Shown in pieces: positions 39,451-47,440 of a stretch of 64,000 nucleotides of DNA. The notes beneath the pieces were generated by a model, which had not been told where the DNA came from, searched no databases, and was given only the letters and a program-made list of their open reading frames with translations. The DNA is taken from NCBI RefSeq assembly GCF_011493005.1, contig NZ_CP049158.1, positions 930,001 through 994,000 of the forward strand, given 5' to 3'. A program made the position numbers and the translations under genes. Origin of the DNA: Caballeronia sp. SBC1 (GTDB lineage Bacteria; Pseudomonadota; Gammaproteobacteria; Burkholderiales; Burkholderiaceae). The first letter of the stretch is position 1; every line of letters begins with the position of its first letter.

Positions 39451-40314
39451 TTATTGTCCGACGATGCGAACGCGGTCTTTGTCGAATGTATCAATACGTC
39501 CGCACAATCCGCCGGCGAACAGGCCGTACCAAACAGCCGGTTTCAAGCCAAGTTCCTTGCGGTTGAACTCCAGCGCCTCGTCCGATTCAATCAGGAAATA
39601 ACCCGGCGACGGTTGCGAGACCCGGTACACCGAATGACGCCGCGCGGCATCGACCACACTCGCGAACTCTGCCAGCGCGGGCACGAAAAAGCCCGGCCCT
39701 TTGCTCGTTATGCCGGATTGTTCGATGAGTAGCCGGCCCTTCTCCTGCCACACAGTATCGATCTGCCGGACTTGTCCTGCTCTCCCGCTCGCCGCGTGCT
39801 CGGCCTCCATCGCGGCCGCGAGCGTCAGCGCCGCGTCGCTTGCGTCCAGCGCCTGCAGTTCGCGCAGCTTGACCGTGATCTCGATGAAGTAGCCGTTGGG
39901 GTCGCGAAAGTAAATCGATTCGATCACTTCATGCTGCGTCGTGGAAGAGACTTCGACACCCTTGGCTTCCAGCATCTCCTTCCAGGCGAGCAACCGCTCC
40001 ACGCTGTCCGTCAGCCACGCTGTGTGCGTTGCGTCGAACACATGGTCGTCCGGCGTGGGTGGCATCGAGGGGCGCTCCTGTGGGCGCGGCTCGCCCAGAT
40101 AGTAGAAAAAGGCGATCGTGCTGCCGTTGCCGCTGTCGAAGAAGAAATGAAGAAAGTCCGGATGAGTCCGCGGGCCCCAGCCCCGCGCGGAAATTGCATG
40201 GACTAAAGGCAGACCCAACGTGTCGCGATAAAACTCGATAGTCTCGCGTAGTTTCCAGGTCGGTCGCGCTGTGTGATCGACCCCCGATAACGTTAGTAAT
40301 GCTGATTGATTCAT
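39451..40314 (-). CDS. VOC superfamily protein, putative ring-cleavage dioxygenase
   Basis: 287 residues. The N-terminal 150 residues form two VOC modules, with a plausible metal triad H14 (SGVDHTARP), H97 (DATHTAWLTD) and E145 (GYFIEITVKL). YFRDPNGYFIEI is typical of extradiol dioxygenases and glyoxalase-type enzymes. The remaining ~120 residues (VRQIDTVWQEKGRLLIEQSG onward, with GYFLIESDEALEFNRKELGL) form an extra domain that I do not recognise. Start: ATG at 40314. Because the cluster lacks a cupin-type gentisate dioxygenase, this is the best candidate for ring opening, but it could also be an isomerase or a thioester-processing enzyme. Confidence 0.75.
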   Translation of the reverse strand: MNQSALLTLSGVDHTARPTWKLRETIEFYRDTLGLPLVHAISARGWGPRTHPDFLHFFFDSGNGSTIAFFYYLGEPRPQERPSMPPTPDDHVFDATHTAWLTDSVERLLAWKEMLEAKGVEVSSTTQHEVIESIYFRDPNGYFIEITVKLRELQALDASDAALTLAAAMEAEHAASGRAGQVRQIDTVWQEKGRLLIEQSGITSKGPGFFVPALAEFASVVDAARRHSVYRVSQPSPGYFLIESDEALEFNRKELGLKPAVWYGLFAGGLCGRIDTFDKDRVRIVGQ

Positions 40315-40330
40315 TTTGAAAACTCCCTGA

Positions 40331-41590
40331 TTACAAGAAAGACCGTTGCTGAAGCCATTCGCCAACGGCGCGCGCGGCGATCGCCCGCCCGGGCTCATCG
40401 CCGGCATCCAGCGGTCTGCCATGATGATCGCCGCGCACGCGAACGTGAGTCTTGTCGTTCGAGCCGATACAGGAAAAAATGTCGGCGATAGCCACCGGAA
40501 AAGTGGTTTGATCGCCCGTGTATTCGACCAGCAGCGAAGGAACAGTGATCGAAGGTGCGGTTGCCTGCAACGCCGCGTTCGACGATAGACCGGACCATGT
40601 CGAGAGCCACGATTCCGGCGAACACAAGCGCCCAAACCCAACAGAGCCATAGTTCGAGACGACTGGATCAGGAGACCATAGCGAACCGCGCTTGCGATCG
40701 GACGGATCAAGCGACGAATCCAGACACCGAAGGTCGGCATCTGTGCGCCACACGGTCATGATGGGCGTGTGGCTCGCTTCGAGCTTCTGCCGGCGAGTCG
40801 CACGTTTGTCCTTCACCGCTTGCCGCGCCTCCTGGCGCACCGCAATCAACTGACGGGCGATCGAGTCGAGCCGCGCAACGCGCTCCCGTTGCGCATCTTT
40901 ATAGCGTGCAACGAACTCAGAGCCATAGCACGTCGCGCCGGGCTCACGCGAATAGCCGTTCTCAGGATTGAAGGGGTTCAGTGAATCGTCGACCGATAGC
41001 GCATCGCCTTCGTCGGTGACAGAAGGATCGATACAGCCCATTAATAAGCGGCCCTGCCCCGGATGCGGCGCCAGAAAGATCATGCCGTCAACCGTCGGCA
41101 TGGTCGCACGCGACAGATGCGTCGCCCGGCCTCCAGGTGTGTTCAGGACGCGGTCATGCGCGCCGAGCGCCGCTTGCTGGATATAGAAGCTATAGAGTCC
41201 GGAGCCGCCCGAGTTGCCGAGCAACACGATACGCTCGAAACCTGCGTCACGCAGATAACGCAGACCGGCTGCGACATCGTGCAAGGCAAGTTCATGTTCA
41301 AGGCGCAGGTCGTTGCCAACTGAGCGAGCAGTCTGCGCCCACACCGACGCCCCCGCTCGGAGCAGCCCCGGAATCAGATAGTGGAACGTGAAGTTCTCCC
41401 GGGGATGCATCAGGCAAACCACGGTTTTCTCCGATGCGCCCCGGTAAAGAACGCCACTGGTCGCCGCGCCGTCCTCAGTGCGCAGTGTCACGCTCGCCTG
41501 TTGCGTGGCGGGCGGCAGAACGTCGGGAAACCAGTCGATCGTCAACGCATGAGCATGCTCGATAACCGGGCCCGCTGGCATATAGCTCAT
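40331..41590 (-). CDS. Alpha/beta hydrolase of the aromatic-acid cluster
   Basis: 419-residue hydrolase, first gene of the operon. The nucleophile elbow is LLGNSGGSGLYSF (Ser127). The His of the triad is probably in VRGDHHGRPLDAG near the C-terminus. A long charged insertion in the middle (around ARLDSIARQLIAVRQEARQA) may form a helical lid; it makes the protein about 120 residues longer than a minimal hydrolase. GGAG lies ahead of the ATG at 41590. Possible roles are thioesterase releasing the free hydroxy-acid from CoA or hydrolase of the ring-cleavage product giving maleate. Neither is proven by sequence. Confidence 0.82.
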   Translation of the reverse strand: MSYMPAGPVIEHAHALTIDWFPDVLPPATQQASVTLRTEDGAATSGVLYRGASEKTVVCLMHPRENFTFHYLIPGLLRAGASVWAQTARSVGNDLRLEHELALHDVAAGLRYLRDAGFERIVLLGNSGGSGLYSFYIQQAALGAHDRVLNTPGGRATHLSRATMPTVDGMIFLAPHPGQGRLLMGCIDPSVTDEGDALSVDDSLNPFNPENGYSREPGATCYGSEFVARYKDAQRERVARLDSIARQLIAVRQEARQAVKDKRATRRQKLEASHTPIMTVWRTDADLRCLDSSLDPSDRKRGSLWSPDPVVSNYGSVGFGRLCSPESWLSTWSGLSSNAALQATAPSITVPSLLVEYTGDQTTFPVAIADIFSCIGSNDKTHVRVRGDHHGRPLDAGDEPGRAIAARAVGEWLQQRSFL

Positions 41591-41628
41591 ACAAAAAGTC
41601 TCCGTCAGTCTTCGTCTCTGTTGACGGG

Positions 41629-41656
41629 AGTATAGTCTTTTTGACAATAACGTCAA
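41629..41656 (-). promoter_or_regulatory. Promoter and TetR-type operator of the aromatic-acid operon
   Basis: On the minus strand: TTGACG (41651-41656), a 16-base spacer and TATACT (41629-41634), close to the sigma-70 consensus. The -35 box lies inside the perfect palindrome TTGAC-AATAAC-GTCAA (41641-41656), and a further TTGAC half-site follows at 41661-41665. A repressor bound here would block polymerase. About 38 bases remain between the -10 and the start codon of the alpha/beta hydrolase. Confidence 0.7.
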
Positions 41657-41970
41657 ATAATTGACGAAATTGTTCTATCCGCTGGCGGTCTTGTCAAAAG
41701 TCCAGCGGATGCGCTACCGGTATAGAGTGGACGTCGTCTATCGGAATGGAATCTTCGGGTACGCCAATGCTGGATCTCAACGACTGCCGCTATCCAGCGC
41801 TGTCCATTTTGATCAGCCACGCCCAGGCGCCTGGAATGCTGCGTGCGCGCCGAAGGTCCCGACACCCTCCCGCATGGCGATGAATTTCACCGCCAAGGTT
41901 CATCTCATCAATTTAATATGCATTCCTTACTTTCTCAATCCGGCATAGCGTTAGCGGCGACCGTCGGCGG

Positions 41971-42114
41971 CGGCTGGCGACCATCATTACAGCGCCAGCG
42001 CTGGACATTCATGGGGTGGACGATCCGCTGTGCGTCCCGGCATGTTACATGGACACGGCCTCTGCCATTACGGGTGCCGAATTCATGCTGATTGACAACA
42101 TGGGACACTATTAG
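41971..42114 (+). pseudogene. C-terminal remnant of an alpha/beta hydrolase
   Basis: One frame reads RLATIITAPALDIHGVDDPL, then DTASAITGAEFMLIDNMGH and a stop at 42112-42114. This is the familiar C-terminal part (IHG-DDPL ... ID-MGH, Asp and His of the triad) of alpha/beta-fold hydrolases. Upstream of 41971 the frame no longer resembles a hydrolase and has no start, so about 200 residues are lost. Confidence 0.6.
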
Positions 42115-42466
42115 CCGCCCACCAGTACGACGGTATCGACGGAGCAGCCCGGCGCAATTGCCATGCCGAATCGGGGTAAAACACAGCATGATCTTCGCGA
42201 TAGAGGACCAACGGGGATGAAATAGTGCACGATGCTTGGCGCAGACTTCACTCTGTCGAAAGTCAGGCTGAATCATGCGGCAAGGCGTGCGTGAAAGGAG
42301 CCAAGCCGCTCACGAAAAACGTTGCGCGATAGAGCTCGACGCTGCTGCTGGCGTGCACTGTTTTGAATGCTCGCGCGCGCCGGTTCTCAGCCGCACCGTA
42401 CCGGCAATGCCGAACGGACCTGTTGGTCATCGCCTCCTTGAACAGTCAAATTTTTCAAAGCCGCGT
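42115..42466. other. Intergenic region without supported genes
   Basis: About 350 bases between the hydrolase remnant and the small membrane protein gene. Nothing recognisable. Confidence 0.45.
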
Positions 42467-42646
42467 TCAAAGCCTATCCAACTGCTTGCGGGTCGTCATT
42501 GCTATTCCTAGCGGGATCGCAATGCCGACCAGGACTCCCAGCACCGTTCCGAATCCCTGCGCGACACTGACCGGTGTCAGCGCCGACAGGCGGATAAAGC
42601 CGGGCAATAACAGCCCAAGAAGTGTTTCGAACGTCTGCGTCAACAT
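42467..42646 (-). CDS. Small membrane protein of unknown function
   Basis: 59 residues with one or two hydrophobic segments (FETLLGLLLPGFIRL and FGTVLGVLVGIAIPLGIAM) and a basic C-terminus. Of two adjacent ATGs, the second (42646) is preferred, since AGGAG is then at 5 bases. The gene begins 13 bases after the stop of the cysteine-rich exported protein, so the two likely form an operon. The family is not recognised. Confidence 0.55.
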   Translation of the reverse strand: MLTQTFETLLGLLLPGFIRLSALTPVSVAQGFGTVLGVLVGIAIPLGIAMTTRKQLDRL

Positions 42647-42659
42647 CATTGCTCCTTGT

Positions 42660-42914
42660 TCATGCGGGCTTGAGCACCTTCTTGTGTTTGCTCGTCGCCG
42701 GTTGCTTGAACATCGCCTTGCATTCAGGACTGAGTTGCTGAAGATGCGCCTTCATGCAGACAGTGATTTTCTGCTCGTTCGGAATATCCGCTGCGCAGTA
42801 GCGAATCGCGTCCCCTTTGCAGGCTGCGGTCTGCTCGTTGCGGGTTGCGGCAAACGCCGTATTGGTCAGCAGAATTCCGAGTAAGGAAACAGCGGTAAGG
42901 ACAAGACGGGACAT
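42660..42914 (-). CDS. Exported cysteine-rich-repeat protein
   Basis: 84 residues: a signal peptide ending TAFA|ATR, then a short domain with four cysteines in the pattern C-x7-C-x12-C-x10-C (ACKGDAIRYC, ITVCMKAHLQQLSPEC). This resembles the bacterial 'cysteine rich repeat' proteins (PF00839-like: C-x-D ... C ... LS-x-x-C). They are periplasmic and of unknown role. The C-terminus is Lys-rich. It is the first gene of a two-gene unit with the small membrane protein. Confidence 0.75.
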   Translation of the reverse strand: MSRLVLTAVSLLGILLTNTAFAATRNEQTAACKGDAIRYCAADIPNEQKITVCMKAHLQQLSPECKAMFKQPATSKHKKVLKPA

Positions 42915-43183
42915 AGGCTTGATAGAGGGTAGCGATATTCGCCGTACAGCAAATCTCGCGCCCGCTCCTTGCCTGGCGACCGTGTCCGCGCGCTAGTGGC
43001 TAATGACGACGACTGCCCGGACATCTTACCGACCGGTGCTGCTCGCTCGCCCTCCTCGGTTGAGTCATCAACACATCCGCGAACATCGGAACGTGCCTCG
43101 CCCTCCGCGACATTGCGCACAATACGCAACTCTTGTGTCAACATGCGCGACTTCATTTCACTCGCTACACGCGGCATCTCTTC

Positions 43184-43690
43184 ATGGCTTCGAGCAACGC
43201 GCATCACGCGACCGGGTGGGCAGCAGGTCTTATCGCTGCTGCGGTCGTCAGCAAAGCCGGCGCAACCGGTCCTTATCACATCTGGGGCGTACTCAGTTTT
43301 TGTGCCGGAGTGTTCGGCGGCACCGCGCCCGACTGGCTCGAAGTGGCGTGGTGGACGCGGGCGCGAAGGTTATGGATCACGCATCGCACGCTCACGCATT
43401 GGGGCGTTGGCTGGGTTGCCCTGCTCCTCGTTTCTTACCATTTTCTCGGCGTCCACCCATGGGCTGCCGTCAGTTTCGGCTTCGCGTGCGGTGGCTTGAT
43501 GCATCTCTTCGCCGACTGGCCCAACCCGCTCGGTGTGCCGTGGCTCGTCTCGCGACACTCCCTGAACTGGTGGAACAGCGGCCGATGCGACGCGTTGATC
43601 GTCGGCGCGGCATGGATCGCGGCGGCCTTGGCTGTGGACCACGTCTGGTTCCACAGCGTGTACGGCCTCAGGCTGCTTCACGCGCTCTGA
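43184..43690 (+). CDS. Membrane-bound metal-dependent hydrolase family protein (DUF457/YdjM type)
   Basis: 168 residues, about four membrane segments. Conserved polar motifs: SSNAHHATGWAAG at the start, GGTAPDWLE, RLWITHRTLTHWGVGW and GGLMHLFADWPNPLGVP. The paired His and Asp-Trp residues are the signature of the YdjM/DUF457 family, annotated as membrane-bound hydrolases, though the reaction is not known. The ATG at 43184 is chosen because the family motif starts directly after it; a frame from 43133 also exists. No operon partner. Confidence 0.8.
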   Translation: MASSNAHHATGWAAGLIAAAVVSKAGATGPYHIWGVLSFCAGVFGGTAPDWLEVAWWTRARRLWITHRTLTHWGVGWVALLLVSYHFLGVHPWAAVSFGFACGGLMHLFADWPNPLGVPWLVSRHSLNWWNSGRCDALIVGAAWIAAALAVDHVWFHSVYGLRLLHAL

Positions 43691-44166
43691 ACGAAGGCTT
43701 GCAGTCTCCCGAACGCTTTGATTTTTCGGCCTTTCTTCGTCAACGATCCATGGCCAGGCAAACGCGAGCTTGTATCCACTCGGTCAAGGGATGCGCCGCG
43801 CCGACTTGATCGATCTTTCACCCGCGCATGATAGAACCACCTGATTTTCATGACTCAGCCCCGGCCAACGCGCGTTCCCGGCTCTTTTGTTTCTATCGGA
43901 AAAGCGACGCAAAACCTGTGGATTTCGCTCGGCAGCTGCCGTCGATCGCCATGTCGCACGAAGACAGCAAAGCACCCGAAGCCCCTGCCCGGTGGTTAAT
44001 TGCTCGCGATCCGCATCGATCGAAGCGTTTGTTGCGGTGCAATAAACAGCCCTCACCCCGTTTGAGCAATTAATTTTCGCTGGTGACTATCGGCGCCAGT
44101 CGTCCGGGCAACACAGCCGTCATAAGGCGCGTGTCCACGATCCCTTCAACAAACGGAGACACGCAC
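43691..44166. other. Intergenic region upstream of the amino acid ABC operon
   Basis: About 475 bases with short frames only. It must carry the promoter of the permease-ATPase operon, but no consensus promoter is evident. Confidence 0.4.
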
Positions 44167-44856
44167 TTGTTCCTATACGGCTATGGTCCACTGCTGCTGG
44201 CGGGCGCGAAACAGACGATTGCGCTCGCCGTCCTGTCTCTTGCGGTATCCATCCTGCTCGGGCTCGCTGGCGCAAGCGCCAAGCTATCGGCCAACCGCGT
44301 TACGCGCGGCATCGCCACCGCCTACACCACGCTGATTCGTGCGGTGCCCGACCTGGTCCTGATGCTCCTGCTTTTCTACAGTATCCAGATCGCGGTCAAC
44401 AACCTGACCGATGCGTTCGGCCTGGATCAATTCGACATTGACCCCTTCACGGCCGGCGTTCTCACACTCGGTTTCATCTACGGCGCTTACTTCACCGAAA
44501 CCTTTCGTGGCGCGTTTCTCGCGGTGCCGCGCGGCCAACTGGAAGCCGGCAGCGCCTATGGCATGAGCGGCGTGCGCGTGTTCGTGCGCATCCTGTTTCC
44601 GCAGATGATGCGCTTCGCGCTGCCGGGGATCGGCAACAACTGGCAGGTGATGATCAAGGCGACGGCGCTGGTGTCGATCATCGGTCTCGCCGATATCGTC
44701 AAGGCCGCGCAAGACGCTGGCAAAAGCACCTACAAGATGTTTTTCTTCATCCTGATCGCAGCCGCTGCCTATCTTGCCATCACGACGGTCTCGAACTTCG
44801 TTCTGCTGTATCTCGAACGCCGCTACTCCACGGGCGTGCGTCACGCCGACCTCTGA
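44167..44856 (+). CDS. Arginine/ornithine-type ABC permease (HisQ/AotQ type)
   Basis: Inner-membrane permease of a polar amino acid importer, 229 residues, five membrane segments. The N-terminus FLYGYGPLLLAGAKQTI is that of HisQ/AotQ, and the EAA loop appears as EAGSAYGMSGVRVFVRILFP. Start: TTG at 44167, chosen because GGAGA lies 8 bases upstream and the resulting length (229) equals HisQ; the open frame extends back to 44083 without family character. The second permease gene follows at 26 bases. Confidence 0.9.
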   Translation: MFLYGYGPLLLAGAKQTIALAVLSLAVSILLGLAGASAKLSANRVTRGIATAYTTLIRAVPDLVLMLLLFYSIQIAVNNLTDAFGLDQFDIDPFTAGVLTLGFIYGAYFTETFRGAFLAVPRGQLEAGSAYGMSGVRVFVRILFPQMMRFALPGIGNNWQVMIKATALVSIIGLADIVKAAQDAGKSTYKMFFFILIAAAAYLAITTVSNFVLLYLERRYSTGVRHADL

Positions 44857-44882
44857 GCAAAAACAAGGGAAAAGCGACCATC

Positions 44883-45596
44883 ATGATCCAGATACTTGCC
44901 GATTACTGGCGCCCGTTTCTTTACTCCGACGGCATGCGCGCCTCGGGTCTCGCTGTCACCTTGTGGCTGCTGGCAGCCTCGCTTGCGCTCGGTTTTGTCG
45001 CGGCGGTTCCGCTGGCCTGCGCCCGTGTGTCGAAGAACCGCTGGCTTGCAACGCCGGTGCGCCTCTACACTTACGTATTTCGCGGTACGCCGTTGTACGT
45101 TCAGTTGTTGCTGCTCTACACCGGCATGTACAGTCTTGAATTCGTGCGCTCGCAGTCGCTGCTCGAAGCCTTCTTTCGCAGCGGTTTCAACTGCGCGATC
45201 CTGGCCTTCGCGCTCAATACCTGCGCGTACACCACCGAGATTTTCGCCGGTGCGATCCGCTCGATTCCGTACGGCGAAGTGGAAGCGGCACGCGCGTACG
45301 GCATGAGCACCTTCACGGTGTACCGGCGCGTGATCCTGCCGTCCGCGCTGCGACGCTCGCTGCCGCTGTACAGTAACGAAGTAATCCTCATGCTGCATGC
45401 CACAACGGTCGCGTTCACCGCAACCGTACCGGACATCCTGAAGGTCGCGCGCGACGCAAACTCGGCTACGTATCAGTCGTTCGACTCGTTCGGGCTCGCG
45501 GCGCTGATTTACCTGGCGGTGTCGTTCGTGTTGATCGGCGCGTTCCGGCGAGCAGAAAAGCGCTGGCTCGGGTATCTGGGCGCGAGCCGTCGTTGA
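44883..45596 (+). CDS. Arginine/ornithine-type ABC permease (HisM/AotM type)
   Basis: Second permease of the heterodimer, 237 residues, with the family start LADYWRPFLYSDGMRASGLA, the central FRGTPLYVQLLLLYTGMYS and the EAA loop EVEAARAYGMSTFTVYRRVI. These are typical of HisM/AotM. Follows the first permease gene in the same operon. Confidence 0.92.
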   Translation: MIQILADYWRPFLYSDGMRASGLAVTLWLLAASLALGFVAAVPLACARVSKNRWLATPVRLYTYVFRGTPLYVQLLLLYTGMYSLEFVRSQSLLEAFFRSGFNCAILAFALNTCAYTTEIFAGAIRSIPYGEVEAARAYGMSTFTVYRRVILPSALRRSLPLYSNEVILMLHATTVAFTATVPDILKVARDANSATYQSFDSFGLAALIYLAVSFVLIGAFRRAEKRWLGYLGASRR

Positions 45597-45700
45597 AGGT
45601 TGTCGCTTAAAATCGGCGCCTTGAAGTATTAGCGTGAGCATTGCATTGAGCATTACCTTGGTTTAAACCGCAGTTCAGTCAACCACCCCGGGAGTATGAG

Positions 45701-46492
45701 TTGGAGCCAACCGCCAAAGATGCCGCGACGAAACTGGTCGCGCAGGATATTCACAAGCGCTACGGCGACAATGAGGTGCTCAAGGGCGTATCGCTTTCCG
45801 CGCGCGCGGGCGACGTCATCAGCATCATCGGTGCGAGTGGATCGGGCAAGAGCACATTCCTGCGCTGCATCAACTTTCTCGAGCGGCCGAACGCCGGGCA
45901 GATTGTGGTAGATGGCGAGACGGTGCTCGTCAAGGCCGACCGCGCAGGCAACTATGAGGTGGCCGACCGCAAGCAGTTGCAGCGCGTGCGCACCAAGCTC
46001 GCGATGGTGTTCCAGCACTTCAACTTGTGGTCGCATATGACCGCTATCGAAAACGTGATGGAAGCGCCGCGGCATGTGCTCGGTCTATCGAAGAAGGAAG
46101 CCGAGGAGCGTGCCCGGATGTACCTTGAGAAAGTGGGTCTCGCGCCTCGCATCGAGAAGCAATATCCTTCGCATATGTCGGGCGGACAGCAGCAGCGGGT
46201 GGCCATTGCGCGCGCGCTGGCGATGCATCCTGACGTGATGCTGTTCGACGAACCCACTTCGGCGCTCGACCCGGAACTGGTTGGCGAAGTGTTGAAGGTG
46301 ATGCAGAAGCTTGCTGAAGAGGGCCGCACGATGATCGTGGTCACGCACGAGATGGGGTTTGCGCGCAATGTCTCGAACCATGTGATGTTCCTGCATCAGG
46401 GCCGCACCGAAGAAGAAGGTGCGCCCGCCGACGTGCTCACGGCACCGAAGAGCGAGCGGCTGCGCCAGTTCCTCTCCGGCAGTCTTAAGTAG
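45701..46492 (+). CDS. Amino acid ABC transporter ATPase (HisP/AotP type)
   Basis: ATPase of the same importer, 263 residues. Walker [10 protein letters not shown], the Q-loop region [13 protein letters not shown], signature [15 protein letters not shown] and Walker [15 protein letters not shown] are intact. The start is most likely TTG at 45701 with GGGAG 5 bases upstream; no in-frame ATG precedes the Walker A region. It is 104 bases after the second permease gene. Behind it the operon is interrupted by a long inverted repeat. Confidence 0.92.
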   Translation: MEPTAKDAATKLVAQDIHKRYGDNEVLKGVSLSARAGDVISIIGASGSGKSTFLRCINFLERPNAGQIVVDGETVLVKADRAGNYEVADRKQLQRVRTKLAMVFQHFNLWSHMTAIENVMEAPRHVLGLSKKEAEERARMYLEKVGLAPRIEKQYPSHMSGGQQQRVAIARALAMHPDVMLFDEPTSALDPELVGEVLKVMQKLAEEGRTMIVVTHEMGFARNVSNHVMFLHQGRTEEEGAPADVLTAPKSERLRQFLSGSLK

Positions 46493-46572
46493 TTTCGTTC
46501 GCACTCGGGGTTTGGGGCTGGTGGGGCTTGGGCGTTGGGGTTGGGCGGGGTCGATGCCGGGTTGCTAGGTTC

Positions 46573-46862
46573 CGGGGTTAGCGGTCAGAGTTATTGCCGG
46601 GGTGCTGCTTTCGGCCGTGGTGGTCTGCGAGAGTCGGATATTCTCTTTATCACTATTAGCCACTGTGCGTGGCGGCACGTCATTTCTTTGTCCAAAGCGA
46701 CAAAGAAACGAAGCAAAGAAAACGCTTTCAGAACGAGGGCTCATAAGTGTCCACAGCGTGCAGTTCCCATTCATGGGTACCCCAAAAGCACGGTGCTCGC
46801 CAGAGCCACGGATGTGTGAAACCCTCCTTCTCGCGAATCCTGACACGAACACGCTTCGCCCC
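46573..46862. repeat. Left arm of a long inverted repeat
   Basis: About 290 bases, largely identical (by eye well above 80%) to the reverse complement of 47026-47319. It contains a perfect stem-loop TTTCTTTGTC-CAAAGC-GACAAAGAAA at 46683-46708. In minus-strand translation both arms give the same peptide (VFFASFLCRFGQRNDVPP), which I regard as an accidental reading of a dispersed repeat. Confidence 0.8.
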
Positions 46863-47025
46863 CAACGCTCTCGGGCAAGCACCATTTATCCAGGTACTAA
46901 CACGGCCTCACGCATCTTTGCGGTCTCGTTTCTTCGTGGGTTGGCGACATGGTTCGGCATACGTATAAATCCGAAGGAAGGTTGTCCGCGGATAGCGCGG
47001 GGTGGTCCTTGGGCAGGTTCAGTCA

Positions 47026-47319
47026 CTGGTGGCGAAGCGTGTGGGTATCCGTGTTCGGAGAAGGAGGGGTTCACACATCCGTCGCTCTGGCGAGCACCGT
47101 GCTTTTGGGGCACCTATGAATAGAAACTGCACGCTGTGGACACTTAGGGTAGCGTGGTTTGAAAGCGTTTTCTTTGCTTCGTTTCTTTGTCGCTTTGGAC
47201 AAAGAAATGACGTGCCGCCACGCACAGTGGCTAATAGTGATAAAGAGAAAATCCGACTCAAGCAGACCACTAAGGCCGAAAGCAGCAACCCGGCATTGAC
47301 CCCGACCGCTACCGCCGAA
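47026..47319. repeat. Right arm of the long inverted repeat
   Basis: Inverted copy of 46573-46862, separated from it by about 163 bases. The matching stem-loop lies at 47182-47207. The best-conserved block, around TTTCTTTGTC and the CACTGTGCGTGGCGGCACGT word, is nearly identical in both arms. Confidence 0.8.
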
Positions 47320-47440
47320 ACCACCACCCCAACATCGCCCCCGACCATAAACCCAAAAACGACCACCCCTTCAGTGCCCTCTGCCCGAGCTTCAGCAAAC
47401 CTCATCCGATCCCTGGTGCGAACAAAAACCAATTTCGAAC

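Noticed and set aside
33556..41590. Nicotinate or picolinate degradation as the role of the maleate isomerase cluster
   Set aside because: No molybdenum hydroxylase, 2,5-dihydroxypyridine dioxygenase, N-formylmaleamate deformylase or maleamate amidase within the cluster; the CoA ligase would be unexplained.
46565..46885. Open frames within the long inverted repeat (also 47019-47432 and 47002-47457) as genes
   Set aside because: The same peptide appears in both repeat arms through the repeat itself, there is no ribosome site, and several overlapping frames are open at once.
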